Part shown: positions 26,101 through 35,728 of the stretch, piece after piece
Numbering within the stretch: the stretch's first letter is position 1
How the letters are laid out: each line of letters starts with the position of its first letter
Assembly (NCBI GenBank): GCA_013365325.1
Contig: JABVXV010000005.1
Span: forward strand, 62,001-126,000
Origin: Dipetalonema caudispina
Lineage: Eukaryota > Nematoda > Chromadorea > Rhabditida > Onchocercidae
Length of the DNA: 64,000 nucleotides
Direction: 5' to 3'
Translations under genes and position numbers: made by a program
The notes under the pieces: model-generated
Database searches by the model: none
Seen by the model: only the letters and a program-made list of their open reading frames with translations
Told to the model about the DNA's origin: nothing

Positions 26101-29100
26101 TATCAAAAATTTTAAATATAGTTTACGAAAAAATGAAGCTTGAGTTTTTATTCAAAAACAGAATGGTTTTGGTCAGTACGCCAGTATGTAAAGCAACTGC
26201 TTAAATAGGAATATCAATTGCCTGAATACTAATGCAAGTGAATTGTCGAAAAAAAACTTGAACATGTATTTAGTACACTGAACTAAATTTTGTAGATCAA
26301 AATAATGTTTAATTTGTGTAGATATAAATAGATTATAGAATTGAGAACGCGATAACAGCCTTTCAGTTATACTCCTAGCCTAAACGTAAATCAATTTACC
26401 AATGACCAAATTTCTACATGAACTGGAAAATAAATAGAGTGGCCTACCAATTCCTGCCTCTTATGCAATGCCATTGTTTCTTCTGCGCCAATATTGGCAC
26501 TGTTGTATCCGATAACGAAGTCCGAAACCAGATACCCAAATTTGTCACTGTCCCACCGTGATATTGCTCTTATTAGGGTCTAAAAAACAAATCAGTGAGA
26601 GCAAACTGAAGTTAAAACAAAAAGATTCGAAATAATAAAGTACTAAGAAAAATAACCATAACGCATAGCGAAAAACTGCACATAAGGATGTGAAAACCTT
26701 ACGTTCAACACATATGCGACGTAACGTTGCTCCACGAAGATGATACCACAAAACGCGAAATCTGGATCCACTTTTTCCATATTTGAAGGGCTGAAGAATT
26801 TCAAAATTTCAAACAGTCTTGCTAAACGATCTGGCAATATTGGTTTCATGTCACTGAAGCATCGTACGCTAGCCACTTTAGCATCCAGCAAACGTTTAGT
26901 GAAACGCATTGTTGTGTACGCCATTTGTAGGAAGACGACTTGCTTTTCAGGCAAGAAACCTTGTCCTGAATGTTTCTTCAGTTGTCGTTGAAATAGCTGA
27001 AAAAGAAAAAAAAAAACGGTTGTTCGTTTTATGATAGTTATAAAAAAACGCTGCTTTATATGTACAAATGAAACCTTGGCCGAACCTTTTAGTGGGATAA
27101 CGGTGAAGTGAAAGGATTGAGGATTTTCAAATCTACATTATTTTCAGCCTACAGCCTATATTATTTTTTGACTTGAACTAAATTAATTTACCTGACAAAC
27201 TTTCCATGCACACCATGGCCCCAGTTGTTCTAAAACAGATTTCGTTCGACTAACCGCTTCAAGAACAGGTTTCCTTGGATCAACATCAAATTCTGGATGG
27301 AATTCAGTACATTTTAAACAAAATGTACGTAAATTTTCCTGAAAAATTTTTGATTCAAAAAATTGTGAATTCCAAGACAGCTCTGTTTCTCAAGGAAAAA
27401 AAAAGAAATTATTTTCCAATTCGATAAATTCCTGACGTTTTATTTTTGAAAACTAAAAAATTCATGATTAGTTGTGTCTCTTAGCTAGAAAATAGAATAA
27501 AAACTATCTGTAGGGGTAAAACTGAGTCTTTAGTTTACATACAAGATGATTGTAAGAATTCTAAGTATGAAAGAGAGCATGCTAAAAATCGTAGAAATGA
27601 GCTTTTATATTCTGAAGCAAATAAATAATTCCTTGCTTTGTTAAAGCACTGATCAGGGAGCTATAGAGGAATATTGCCAAATATAACTGAGTCACCTTAG
27701 CATATTTCACGCAAAATTATCATAATCGCTCAACAAATTGATCGAAGTGAAATGGAATTATGAAGTAGTTTAATGGCAGAAATGAAAAAAGAGTTGTAAA
27801 ATTTACCAAAGTACCGATAACTTTTTTGCTAATTTCACATGTACAACAGAAGAAATCATGGCACATTATAACATACTCTTTCGGTTTGGCTCCATATTTA
27901 GAAATCTGAATATATCTTTATTATACAACATCATATTTTCAAAAAGTTTTGTGACGTAATCGTTAATGATGGTTCGATTAAAACGGCATAATTCGAAATC
28001 TCAATATAGATTTTAATGGCACAGGAAAATTTTTTAGCGAAGAGGGTACAAGGAAGACATAAACCGGAAATTACGAACCACAAAGTTCAAATGGACTGCT
28101 AACATTAGATAGTTTCTTACTTTACGCAATAAAATCACCATTTTTTCTTAAAATATCAGTTCCAATATCAATACATAAATAACTACATAAATAAAAGCTA
28201 TATGAACTTGTATATTTTCGTTCAAGTTAAAATGCATTTTAGTGACTGGAAATAGTTATAACAAAATAATTTACTTTATGAAAAAGTCGAAAGTGATATA
28301 ACGAAAACTTACAGAAACTAGATCACTTGCTGTTTCAATAGAACTATGCATGATCCTTTCTAATTTTTCCAAAAGTTGCTCTAAACTATTCGGTGGTATT
28401 TTGCTGTTGATTAGAGATGCTGTGAGACCGAGGATTCTTGGTCGATCCACTGTAATTCACTATATTTCCAGTTCTTCATTACAAAATTGCGCCAATACAA
28501 TGTTAAGATATGTTTTTTTTCTGAGAATTCCAAGCTTTTTTTTTAGTTTTGAAGTGACCATGTTATGAGAAAATTATTCGTCTTGTAGAGCTAAGATGAA
28601 GAGACATGCATCCTTGATTAATATTTTGGTGATATTGTAGATACATGCTGTGAGTTAAGAGAGAGCTTCTTTTATGTTCGTCAATTTTTCGCTATTAATT
28701 CTTCTTTTCACTTCAACCAAAAAATTGTTTGAGGATGTCATGGTTAAAATTTCGAAAAATAAGCTTATATTAATCTTCAAGAACTCTTGTAGTGTGACCG
28801 AATTTGACTTAATAACCGTAGGTATAAACGATAATTACTCTTGTCTACTTTGTGAAAAGTAATAAAATCAGGAAGTCCAAAAATACAAATTTACTTCCAA
28901 CTTCTTCTGCTTATTTGAAATAAGAAAGCAAGTTATTATTAATTCCTTCAAAGATATTTCTTATTTAAATGATTGTTAATAACAAATTGATCAGGACAAT
29001 TTTTTAAATAATTAACAAATACCTTCAGTGAGTTGTCCATATCGATGCATGATTAATCGGTACGGGTGTTTGCTACCTAATACATGATGGCATTCATCGA

Positions 29101-30351
29101 AGATAATAACAGCAGCATTCGACATATTGAAGAGACCATGATCAAGTAAGTCCAAAAAGATCTGAGCAGTTAGTACCGTAACCTAGAAAAAAGACTAGGA
29201 TACTAAAGCATCTTTCAAAAAAACAAGGATGGTATTTTACAATTAATATCGCTTACTGTTCAAATTTAAGGTAAGAAATTTTCCATAGCTTTTATATTCC
29301 CAATAATTCCCTAACAAGACCTTCTGGACTCACTTCATGCAATGCAATGAATGTATCGAATTTGGAAGGTTCTGACCAAATATCCTGATTCAAATGTCCA
29401 TGCATTTTGCCCACATTCAGTGCTGTGTGATGTTCGATATGTGCTGCTTGCTGTTCAACCAACGAAACTGAAAAATCGCATAGTAAAATATATTCCAGTA
29501 ATAGAGCTTGTATGAGAATCCCTTCCCTCCCTTCCCGTATTTTCAGTTTAGTACATTTTTCAAAGTTTTCGAATTGAGTTATGATCAATGGCTAATTTAA
29601 TTAATCAATTAATGAAGCCAGTTAACTAGGTGCAACAACTATAACCCACCCATTAAATACTATTCCAGACTTCCTATATATCTGCAGAGTTTTTCAGAAG
29701 AGTAATTCTTATCAAGACTTCTACAAAAATATGAAAATAAAAGCACTCACCTTTATCAACCAGGAAGAAAGCCCGCTTCCCACCATTTTTCCATGGCACT
29801 ACAAGTTTGGTTGTATACTCCTTGATTAGTAAAACGGCAATAAAAGTTTTGCCTGAACCTGTCCCGAGAGGCACAATAATGTTTTTTTTACATGCTTTAT
29901 CCAGCAATTCAACCTTAAAAATTTAAGAATTTCATACTGAATGAATCGATTAGATTTCTTAAAATCAGCCTTCGAAATAAATGATCTAGATTCTACTGAT
30001 TCATAACAATCTGTGATCTGCAGGCATAAAGTGACTGTAAACAACAAGCCCATTAGCAATACTAAAGCTCGAAATGACAATTACACTCATTGGATACGAA
30101 AATCGGCAATACACCATTTGTTAGTAACTATATTGAACACATAATAAAGTAAAGGCTACAGTATTTTGTACCAAAAATTTTGCTGATTATATTTTACATC
30201 ATCAAGTGAACAACAGCCTCCATCAGGCGTATTGTACTTTCTACTGGAATGACAGAAATCCTTATTAAATTTCAAAATTTCGAAGTATCGATACCTGATA
30301 GTCTCGTGGGGTGAAGAAGTTTTTGTCCACATCACTTGCTCGAACCACCAT
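12175..30351 (-). CDS. dcr-1: Dicer endoribonuclease, complete gene
   Basis: About 42 exons join in phase to about 1961 codons, close to other animal Dicers (1900-1950). Domain order is helicase, DUF283, platform/PAZ, linker, RNase IIIa, RNase IIIb, dsRBD. Segment entries give the exons. Dicer cuts long dsRNA and pre-miRNA into siRNA and miRNA duplexes. One Dicer with an intact helicase is what nematodes normally carry. All catalytic signatures that I checked are present, so the gene looks functional. The first exon (30295-30351) opens [19 protein letters not shown], matching the start of nematode DCR-1. A 3' splice acceptor lies five bases before the ATG, so the transcript is probably trans-spliced. 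The gene is downstream of mrpl-51 on the same strand (792 bp between stop and start), so shared transcription is possible but unproven. The least certain join is exon 34 to 35 (15055 or 15029 to 14923). Confidence 0.96.
14451..14510. repeat. Imperfect ~30-bp tandem duplication at a Dicer 5' splice site
   Basis: Two adjacent copies (about 14451-14481 and 14481-14510) share the core gccaaaagataa and aatta. They differ at a few bases. The copy nearest the exon spans the donor of exon 36; the other lies just inside the intron. Confidence 0.75.
14510..16315 (-). other. dcr-1: Dicer segment: RNase IIIa domain (exons 31-36)
   Basis: The exons are 16163-16315, 15813-15913, 15356-15464, 15055-15118 (or 15029-15118), 14866-14923 and 14510-14825. 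Exon 31 carries [10 protein letters not shown] and [15 protein letters not shown], the RNase III signature with its acidic residues (about E1426, E1429, D1433). Exon 32 has [12 protein letters not shown]. The second half in exon 36 has LPYNLLTQQ and [13 protein letters not shown], supplying the other metal-binding D and E. This domain cuts the 3' arm strand. The exon 34 donor is ambiguous: AAG|GTGAGA at 15029 is stronger, but only GATG|GTATCG at 15055 keeps phase with exon 35. Confidence 0.9.
14807..14857. repeat. 16-bp inverted repeat spanning a Dicer splice acceptor
   Basis: Arms 14807-14822 and 14842-14857 are perfect reverse complements with a 19-nt spacer. One arm is coding sequence near the start of Dicer exon 36 (14825 downward). 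The other is inside the 40-nt intron 14826-14865. The acceptor AG (14826-14827) falls in the loop. Confidence 0.88.
16740..21122 (-). other. dcr-1: Dicer segment: acidic low-complexity linker (exons 22-30)
   Basis: The exons are 21062-21122, 20433-20540, 19954-20059, 19550-19656, 18767-18958, 18339-18471, 17852-17988, 17457-17573 and 16740-16841. They encode the poorly conserved stretch between the connector and RNase IIIa, about residues 1058-1412. It is rich in Asp, Glu and Ser, with a run of six Asp in exon 24 ([14 protein letters not shown]) and many DxxD/ExxD clusters. These exons are accepted mainly because their phases chain perfectly and the donors and acceptors are good. Individual small exons could be alternative. 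Confidence 0.75.
21321..23671 (-). other. dcr-1: Dicer segment: platform, PAZ and connector (exons 16-21)
   Basis: The exons are 23492-23671, 22973-23186, 22401-22606, 22091-22224, 21654-21836 and 21321-21497. The blocks are [10 protein letters not shown] and [12 protein letters not shown] (platform), then [20 protein letters not shown] and FYYVAE. Next come [20 protein letters not shown] and [18 protein letters not shown], where PAZ leads into the connector. PAZ grips the dsRNA end and the connector sets product length. Joining 22091 directly to 21836 recreates the conserved TSSRLNLL sequence. Confidence 0.9.
23952..25262 (-). other. dcr-1: Dicer segment: DUF283 dimerisation-like domain (exons 12-15)
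   Basis: The exons are 25111-25262, 24847-24916, 24504-24629 and 23952-24116 (about residues 523-693). Recognisable Dicer blocks are [28 protein letters not shown] and [12 protein letters not shown]. This is the double-stranded-RNA-binding-like fold that follows the helicase. Confidence 0.9.
25435..30351 (-). other. dcr-1: Dicer segment: DExH/DECH helicase (exons 1-11)
   Basis: The exons are 30295-30351, 29751-29913, 29334-29467, 29023-29182, 28313-28449, 27807-27905, 27192-27338, 26703-26996, 26448-26579, 25950-26084 and 25435-25542. Residues 36-42 are the Walker A motif GTGSGKT. Residues 147-150 are the Walker B motif DECH, followed by the LGLTAS motif. The insertion domain carries LGPWCAWKV. 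The C-terminal helicase lobe shows [25 protein letters not shown] and YVQSKGRAR. All ATPase motifs are intact, which in the family supports processive dsRNA cleavage. Confidence 0.94.
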
Positions 30352-31143
30352 ACTTCCTGAAATTTGTTTAACTTTTATTTTTCCATATTTAACAAATCAA
30401 AAAATTTTACGCAACGCATATACACAGAAAAGTACGTAAAAGATTAAAGCAGCAGAAGTAAAAGAAATAAACAATGGAATATAGAAGTTCCAGACATTTA
30501 GAGATATTCGGATAATAGGAAAGCTTCAACGTTCTTTCTTACTTCATAGTAAGCCTGTTTTTCTTCAGACAAAACTGCCCCAAATCCGATCAGACAACAA
30601 GTAAAAGGGAAAAAGAAAATTCAGTAGTATAAACTATCACTAAATGAAGCATTAAGTACTAAGTTTAATCTCAAAACAGCGATATTATCCCTTAGCATCG
30701 CACTAATATAAATTATGACACAATTACTTCTTCGGGAAATCAATAAAGGAAAATTATTGTTGTTATATTATGAAACAATAATTCTTTAAAGACTCCATTT
30801 CGCTCAATCATAATTTACAAACGACACAAATATTAAATTGAACAAAACAGTGACATCACTTTAAATTAAGAAATAAGGAAACCTATCATTCAAACTTCAC
30901 TAAGTGAAGTGATCTCTTCCAGGATGTTGGGGTTGTAAGTTTCCAATAATAAGCAAATACACGTCTAAGGCTAAAAGTTACAACAAATTATTTCCTTTCC
31001 TAACTTGGAGAATACCATACTCGATGTGATGATAGATACAGTTCGTATACAAAGGACTAACTATCCTATCCCACATAAACTTCATCCTACTGCAAGTTTA
31101 TTCTATCTGTAAGACAACAAAAGCTATACTGAAGCAAAGGGCG
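30352..31143. other. Interval between mrpl-51 and Dicer
   Basis: This 792-bp AT-rich gap separates two same-strand genes. It ends in an acceptor (caaatttcag on the minus strand, AG at 30356-30358) five bases before the Dicer ATG. It could hold a Dicer promoter or be the intercistronic region of a nematode operon. Confidence 0.45.
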
Positions 31144-32008
31144 TCAGACGAGATCCTTATAGCTCCTTCTAGATTTGTCCTTGTAAAAATAGTCCGGTTT
31201 CTCCTCCCATAATCCAATATATCGTTCATCCCTCAACTCATCCTGCTTGTAGTAATTATGTTTCTGAAGTAAATATTTGATTCTTTTCTGCAGATCATAC
31301 CACCGTCGAGGTGAATTAATTTGCATTTTCTCTTTATGCAAATTCCGAAAATGAATCAGCTTCACCAATTCATTGGCTCGATGTTGACCTGGAAAACCAC
31401 GAAGCCAAGCTGGGACGTGATACTGCAGCTGAGCTGGGTGGATACTGCCATCACCCAACAAGTCGATATAATCATTCTCACCAAACCTGCAACAGTTTGT
31501 ATTTATATAAATACTGATATGAAATTCGAGTAATTGTAAGCCGCATTTGGTACTCGCTTCCACATAGTGTCAGTAAGTCCAATGCAAACATACCAACAAC
31601 TACAACTTCTCTGTACCCAGTTCCTCCGAAATTTTTTCAGCACTTTCGATATACTTCTTAAATGCAGTGCTGTGCTTGATTTGCTTGCTTAAACAGAAAA
31701 TTAATAAGCTAAAGGTGAATAAAATGTAACAGGTAGAAAGTCTATTAATACCTTGCTTGTGCCGTACTCCAGCAATCGCGTACTTTATAATCAGGCTTAT
31801 GTACTGGTACCTTGCAGTTTGGTAGTCGTGGTAAAGGATCAACACCTGGTCGATGGTAACGATATCTATATCCAGCATCCGTTATTGGATGCATCTTTCC
31901 TTCCGGATCATCGACAACTCGTGGGACGGCGCAACGATCGTGAAAACACCGCATTATTACTGTCTTTAGTTGCCACTTTGAAGTGGACAAACGTACGTGG
32001 TGCTGCAT
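31144..32008 (-). CDS. mrpl-51: Mitochondrial large-subunit ribosomal protein L51 (mL51)
   Basis: Three exons, 31752-32008, 31607-31687 and 31144-31486, join in phase to 227 codons ending TGA. The conserved core is VPAWLRGFPGQHRANELVKL followed by RRWYDLQKRIKYLLQKHN. It matches the PxWLRGWxGNEL and LxKRIRYLxxHxN blocks of animal MRPL51, a component of the mitoribosome large subunit. At 226 residues it is much longer than human MRPL51 (128). The extra length is an N-terminal region rich in Arg, His and Pro, including a likely mitochondrial presequence, plus a basic C-terminal tail. The ATG follows a 3' splice acceptor by three bases, which suggests trans-splicing. The donor of exon 2 (AA|GTTGTA) is weak but is the one that keeps phase. 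Confidence 0.88.
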
Positions 32009-32503
32009 TTCCTAAAATTTCTTATCTTATTTATTACGAAAAAGGAACTACTCTCAACCTGCTCTTGCTATGCTCATATCGAAATTGTGCTGCTATATCG
32101 TGCAATGCTCCTTCGACCTCCTCTGGCTTACGATAGTTTTAGGTCTAACTTTCCTATGTTTCACACGTATTGGCATTGGACGTATTGTTTCTGTTTTGGG
32201 ATGGGTTCGGGTTCTTGACTTGCGTGGGGTGGTAGGATAGACGTACGTTAGCATTGTTTCTTTTCTACTTATAAATATATATATACATCACACACATACA
32301 CGCGTAATATACAACATTACACACGTTTTCACAGTACGGTACAAATCAAGATTTGCTGTAAAAATGTTTCAAGCCAAGAAACGAAATGTGTATTATATTG
32401 AGCACCACTTAGTTAAGTTGGAGAAATTTACGCATGTTTAGATGTTTACAGAACATGCAGTGTCTTACTTTTACTGCACGATGTTTTTTGCAGGTACAAA
32501 GAA
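32009..32503. promoter_or_regulatory. Divergent promoter region, mrpl-51 / rpl-6
   Basis: The mitochondrial and cytosolic ribosomal protein genes diverge from this 495-bp interval. It includes a dinucleotide-rich stretch (tatata then cacaca, about 32272-32305). A strong acceptor, gttttttgcag, ends at 32493, ten bases before the rpl-6 ATG, and fits a spliced-leader site. An upstream ATG at 32364 opens a short ORF that would lie in the outron. Confidence 0.5.
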
Positions 32504-34034
32504 ATGTTGGCGAAAAAGCGTATGCCTCGTATGAGGCATAATTATGAAGTAACACCGGGAGTTATGCGATTTTCTGCTGCGCGGATGTACGCAAAACGTG
32601 GTGCATATGCTAAGAAACCGTATCCTACTGTCGAGAAAAAAGTAGAGCGCAAAGCAAAGTTTGTTGTGAAACCGATTGGGGGCGATAAGAATGGCAAAGA
32701 GCGAAAAGTCTTCATCAAAAAAGGGGTATGGAATTTATGCTTCTTAAGACTTCCAGCATTATTATCCGTAACTGTTTTTTTTTTTTTTACTTAATTCTGA
32801 CATGTTTAATTAACTACTGGCCACTGACTTTGTACTATGCAAGTTTTATTTATTTCTTTTATTGCTTTTTCTTTTATATTTGTGAGCTGTTTCGTGATGG
32901 TGGCCATGTTCATTTGTTTGAGATGATAGCTTGAAATGGTACATCATTTGTTCTAGGCCAGAGTTACTTGATTTCTCATCTGGAAGATGAAAGTCAGTGA
33001 TTTGGATAGTCTTTTACTTTCCTAAATCAGTTTTAGCCAAAATATTTGAAAGAATGTAGAACCATCCGACGAGTAAAACGCTCTTCGAAAAAAACACCAT
33101 TACGACCATCGATCACTCCTGGTACCATTCTGATAATACTTGCCGGACGACACAAAGGCAAGCGTGTCATCTTTTTGAAGCAGCTAGAAAAATCTGGTCT
33201 CCTGCTTGTTACAGGTAATTTTCAATTTTGAATCGGGTTGCTGTAAATGCTTTCAAAAAGCACTGATTTTTCCCACAAATGGACCGGTCAGTCGTCAATG
33301 AAAGCTATATAAAAAAGAATCTTTATTGGGTGAGGCTATGCTGTTAACCGTAAGCAGAACCTCAAAAAAGCTTCGACATGTTAAAATTTATGAAAGTCTG
33401 TTGAAGTTTTAATAAATTTTAAATCAATTGAGCACATGTTATGAGAAAATAATTCTCTCAGTATACTTGATTGATTTTTTAATATATTTCAGGGCCGATG
33501 AAACTGAATTCCACTCCACTACGACGCATAGCTCAGGCTTTCGTAATTGCAACTAAAACAAAAATTGATATATCGGGATTGAAAGTCCCGGAACACATTG
33601 ATGATGCCTATTTCCGGAGATTCAATTCGAAAAAAGCACCCAAAAAAGGCGATGCCAATATATTTGCACAAGGAACAACTGTAAGTCCGGATTCGTGTTT
33701 TTTCATACCCTTCTTTTTTTGCTAATAATTTTTCCGTTTATTACTTCATTTGTTTTTTTTTTTTTTTTTTTGACTTCCTGCGTCATATAAGATGTTGGTT
33801 AGTGATAGTCGACAATACTGAAGTTGTTCAAAGTATAGGGGCTTTTAATCGTTGATGTCTTGTCTGTTCTAGGAATACACTGTGTCGGATCAGAGAAAAG
33901 CAGATCAGAAAGCTGTAGATAGTGTGGTGCTAGAAGTGATTCGGAAACATCCAGAAAAAAAATATCTTTTTGGTTATTTGGGCTCCAGGTTCGCGTTGGG
34001 TAAAAATCAATTCCCCCATCAGATGATATTTTAA
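32504..34034 (+). CDS. rpl-6: Cytosolic 60S ribosomal protein L6 (eL6)
   Basis: Four exons, 32504-32725, 33037-33214, 33493-33680 and 33873-34034, join in phase to 249 residues plus TAA. The family blocks are clear: [90 protein letters not shown], and the C-terminal [12 protein letters not shown] with FPHQMIF. It is a structural protein of the large cytosolic subunit. The N-terminus is shorter than in vertebrates because the lysine-rich leader is missing, as in other nematodes. An AATAAA at 34069-34074 lies about 35 bases after the stop and is a good polyadenylation signal. Confidence 0.96.
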
Positions 34035-34068
34035 TTTCATTTTTGTTCAACTTTTTCTTTCTGTTGAA

Positions 34069-34074
34069 AATAAA
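34069..34074 (+). terminator. Polyadenylation signal of rpl-6
   Basis: A canonical AATAAA hexamer lies 35 bases downstream of the rpl-6 TAA. Confidence 0.7.
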
Positions 34075-34678
34075 TGTTTCTACCGAACCAGTGTGAGAAC
34101 ATGGTACATCGAAGTGTGTGTGTAGTTTTGCTTCCAGTTAATTAAAGACATAGTATAGGTAAATTCTTTGTCATATTCCTTGCAAGAACAAATATGGTTT
34201 ATGGAAGGAGCAAAACTTGGTTTATTAGAAACCCAACACTCAGCCATTCTAAAATGGTGCTGTGAATAAATTAACGAATTCTCACTATGTGGATTCAAAT
34301 TGGAAAATGACTAAAAACTGCTTCTGCTTCCATGTAGAGGAGTTTTAAACAGTAATATTGCTGCTGGTTGTTGATATATTGTAAAACCGATAATTTGGTC
34401 GTGGACCTCCGATGTTTGTAGGATCTGTTAATCAGGGGTTTCCCGGTACTAGGGGGAGACAGCATCCGAAACTGTTCCTGGGGATTTCCGGTTGTTTTCA
34501 AGACGATTTTCATATATGTAACCCATTAAAGCGAGGCTGGCATTGGGAAGGTACCGACAGCTCTGAGAAAATGCTGGTATCAGATTCGACTTTCAAATTG
34601 ATTTTTTATTTACGTTTGTTGCATCCAATCTTAAGGATCAGTCGGAAATATTTCCGTGAAATAATTTTATTGAATACT
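34075..34678. other. Interval between converging rpl-6 and the unrecognised gene
   Basis: About 600 bp of 3' flank. A 99-codon plus-strand open frame at 34412-34711 has no recognised motif and overlaps the opposite gene's last exon. I treat it as noise. Confidence 0.45.
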
Positions 34679-35728
34679 TTAACTGTATGTTATTCGTGCT
34701 TTTGGAAATAATTCTGAAGTCTTAAGTTCGTCCCCATCTTCAGCTGATGGCTAAAAGAAATGCAAAAATAAGCTTCGTCATGTTACGAGGCATATGTTCG
34801 CGGGAAGAGATCGAAAACGCTTGAGAGGACTGTCGTAATGGTTACATCTAATATGATTTAATAACTAAAGAAAGGTCATTTTTATAATGCAAGTGATGTC
34901 CAACTTCAGATCTCTTCCAGTTACCTTTTCCCTGCAACGTCCTCTTCTGAATGTTGTTTGTTATCGAAAACGTGCTTATTTAAGCAGAAAGGAACTTTAC
35001 AGAAGAAATTTGAGTTAACTTACAGATTCTAGATTTGGAAATCCTCCAAATGATACTACCCTGCTGGCTGATCTGAAAGTATGAAAAATATCGAAGAAGT
35101 TGAACCGTTTTGAAGAATATTAATGCACTCCCAAAAAGCAAGAATAAAAAGTTTTCAAAAAAAGAAATGATGATCGCAGTCACTTATCTCTAAATTATGA
35201 AAGAAAAAGGACGAGCAAATAACTTACCCAAGATTTTCCGACTCAGGTGTTGGATGATCTAAAAATAAAAAATGCCAAGTTCAGTTATGAAAATAAATTC
35301 AAGGCATCGAGAGATCACTTTAAATTTGATGTACTGCGTTGGGGAGGCTACTGATATTTTAAAATACAAGGAAGAAATTAAAATCATGCTCAAAATTTAA
35401 AACTTACCACTTACGCTTTTCAAACTCCTGAAAATGATGCATAGAGATGTTTGTAAATGCAAAACTGATTGTGAAATCTAGTTACACCTCGAATCCCCTT
35501 CTTATTTCACTCCGAGATGTCTGCTCCCTGGAAATATGTCCATCCCATTGTTTTAACATCACCGTCCTTTCCCCTTCCAAACTTTCATGATGACATTTAG
35601 AATGAATCGTACGTGGTGCTATTTTTAAATTGTATATTGACTGTAATTTCAACGTCAGCTGAGGAAAGCTGTGAAATATTGCACGCCAATTTGCCAAGCA
35701 TACGATGTAAATTTGTGATAGTGGTTGC
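34679..35728 (-). CDS. Unrecognised multi-exon gene, 3' part
   Basis: Five exons chain in perfect phase with good splice sites: 35488-35728, 35415-35427 (13 nt), 35228-35258, 35024-35072 and 34679-34750, ending TAA. They encode about 134 residues. The C-terminal half is hydrophilic and looks like a cytoplasmic or disordered tail, with RSEIRRGFEEFEKHHPTPES, then SRVVSFGGFPNLES and SAEDGDELKTSELF. I do not recognise the family. The 5' end is missing. The first listed exon begins with one base of a split codon, or could start at an internal cctcag acceptor near 35664. A possible upstream exon near 37500-37717 on the same strand does not join directly in phase. The evidence is the splice chaining alone. 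Confidence 0.45.

Noticed and set aside
32364..32438. ATG-led ORF upstream of rpl-6 starting MFQAKKRNVYY
   Set aside because: It stops after about 25 codons and lies ahead of the strong acceptor at 32493, so it belongs to the outron.
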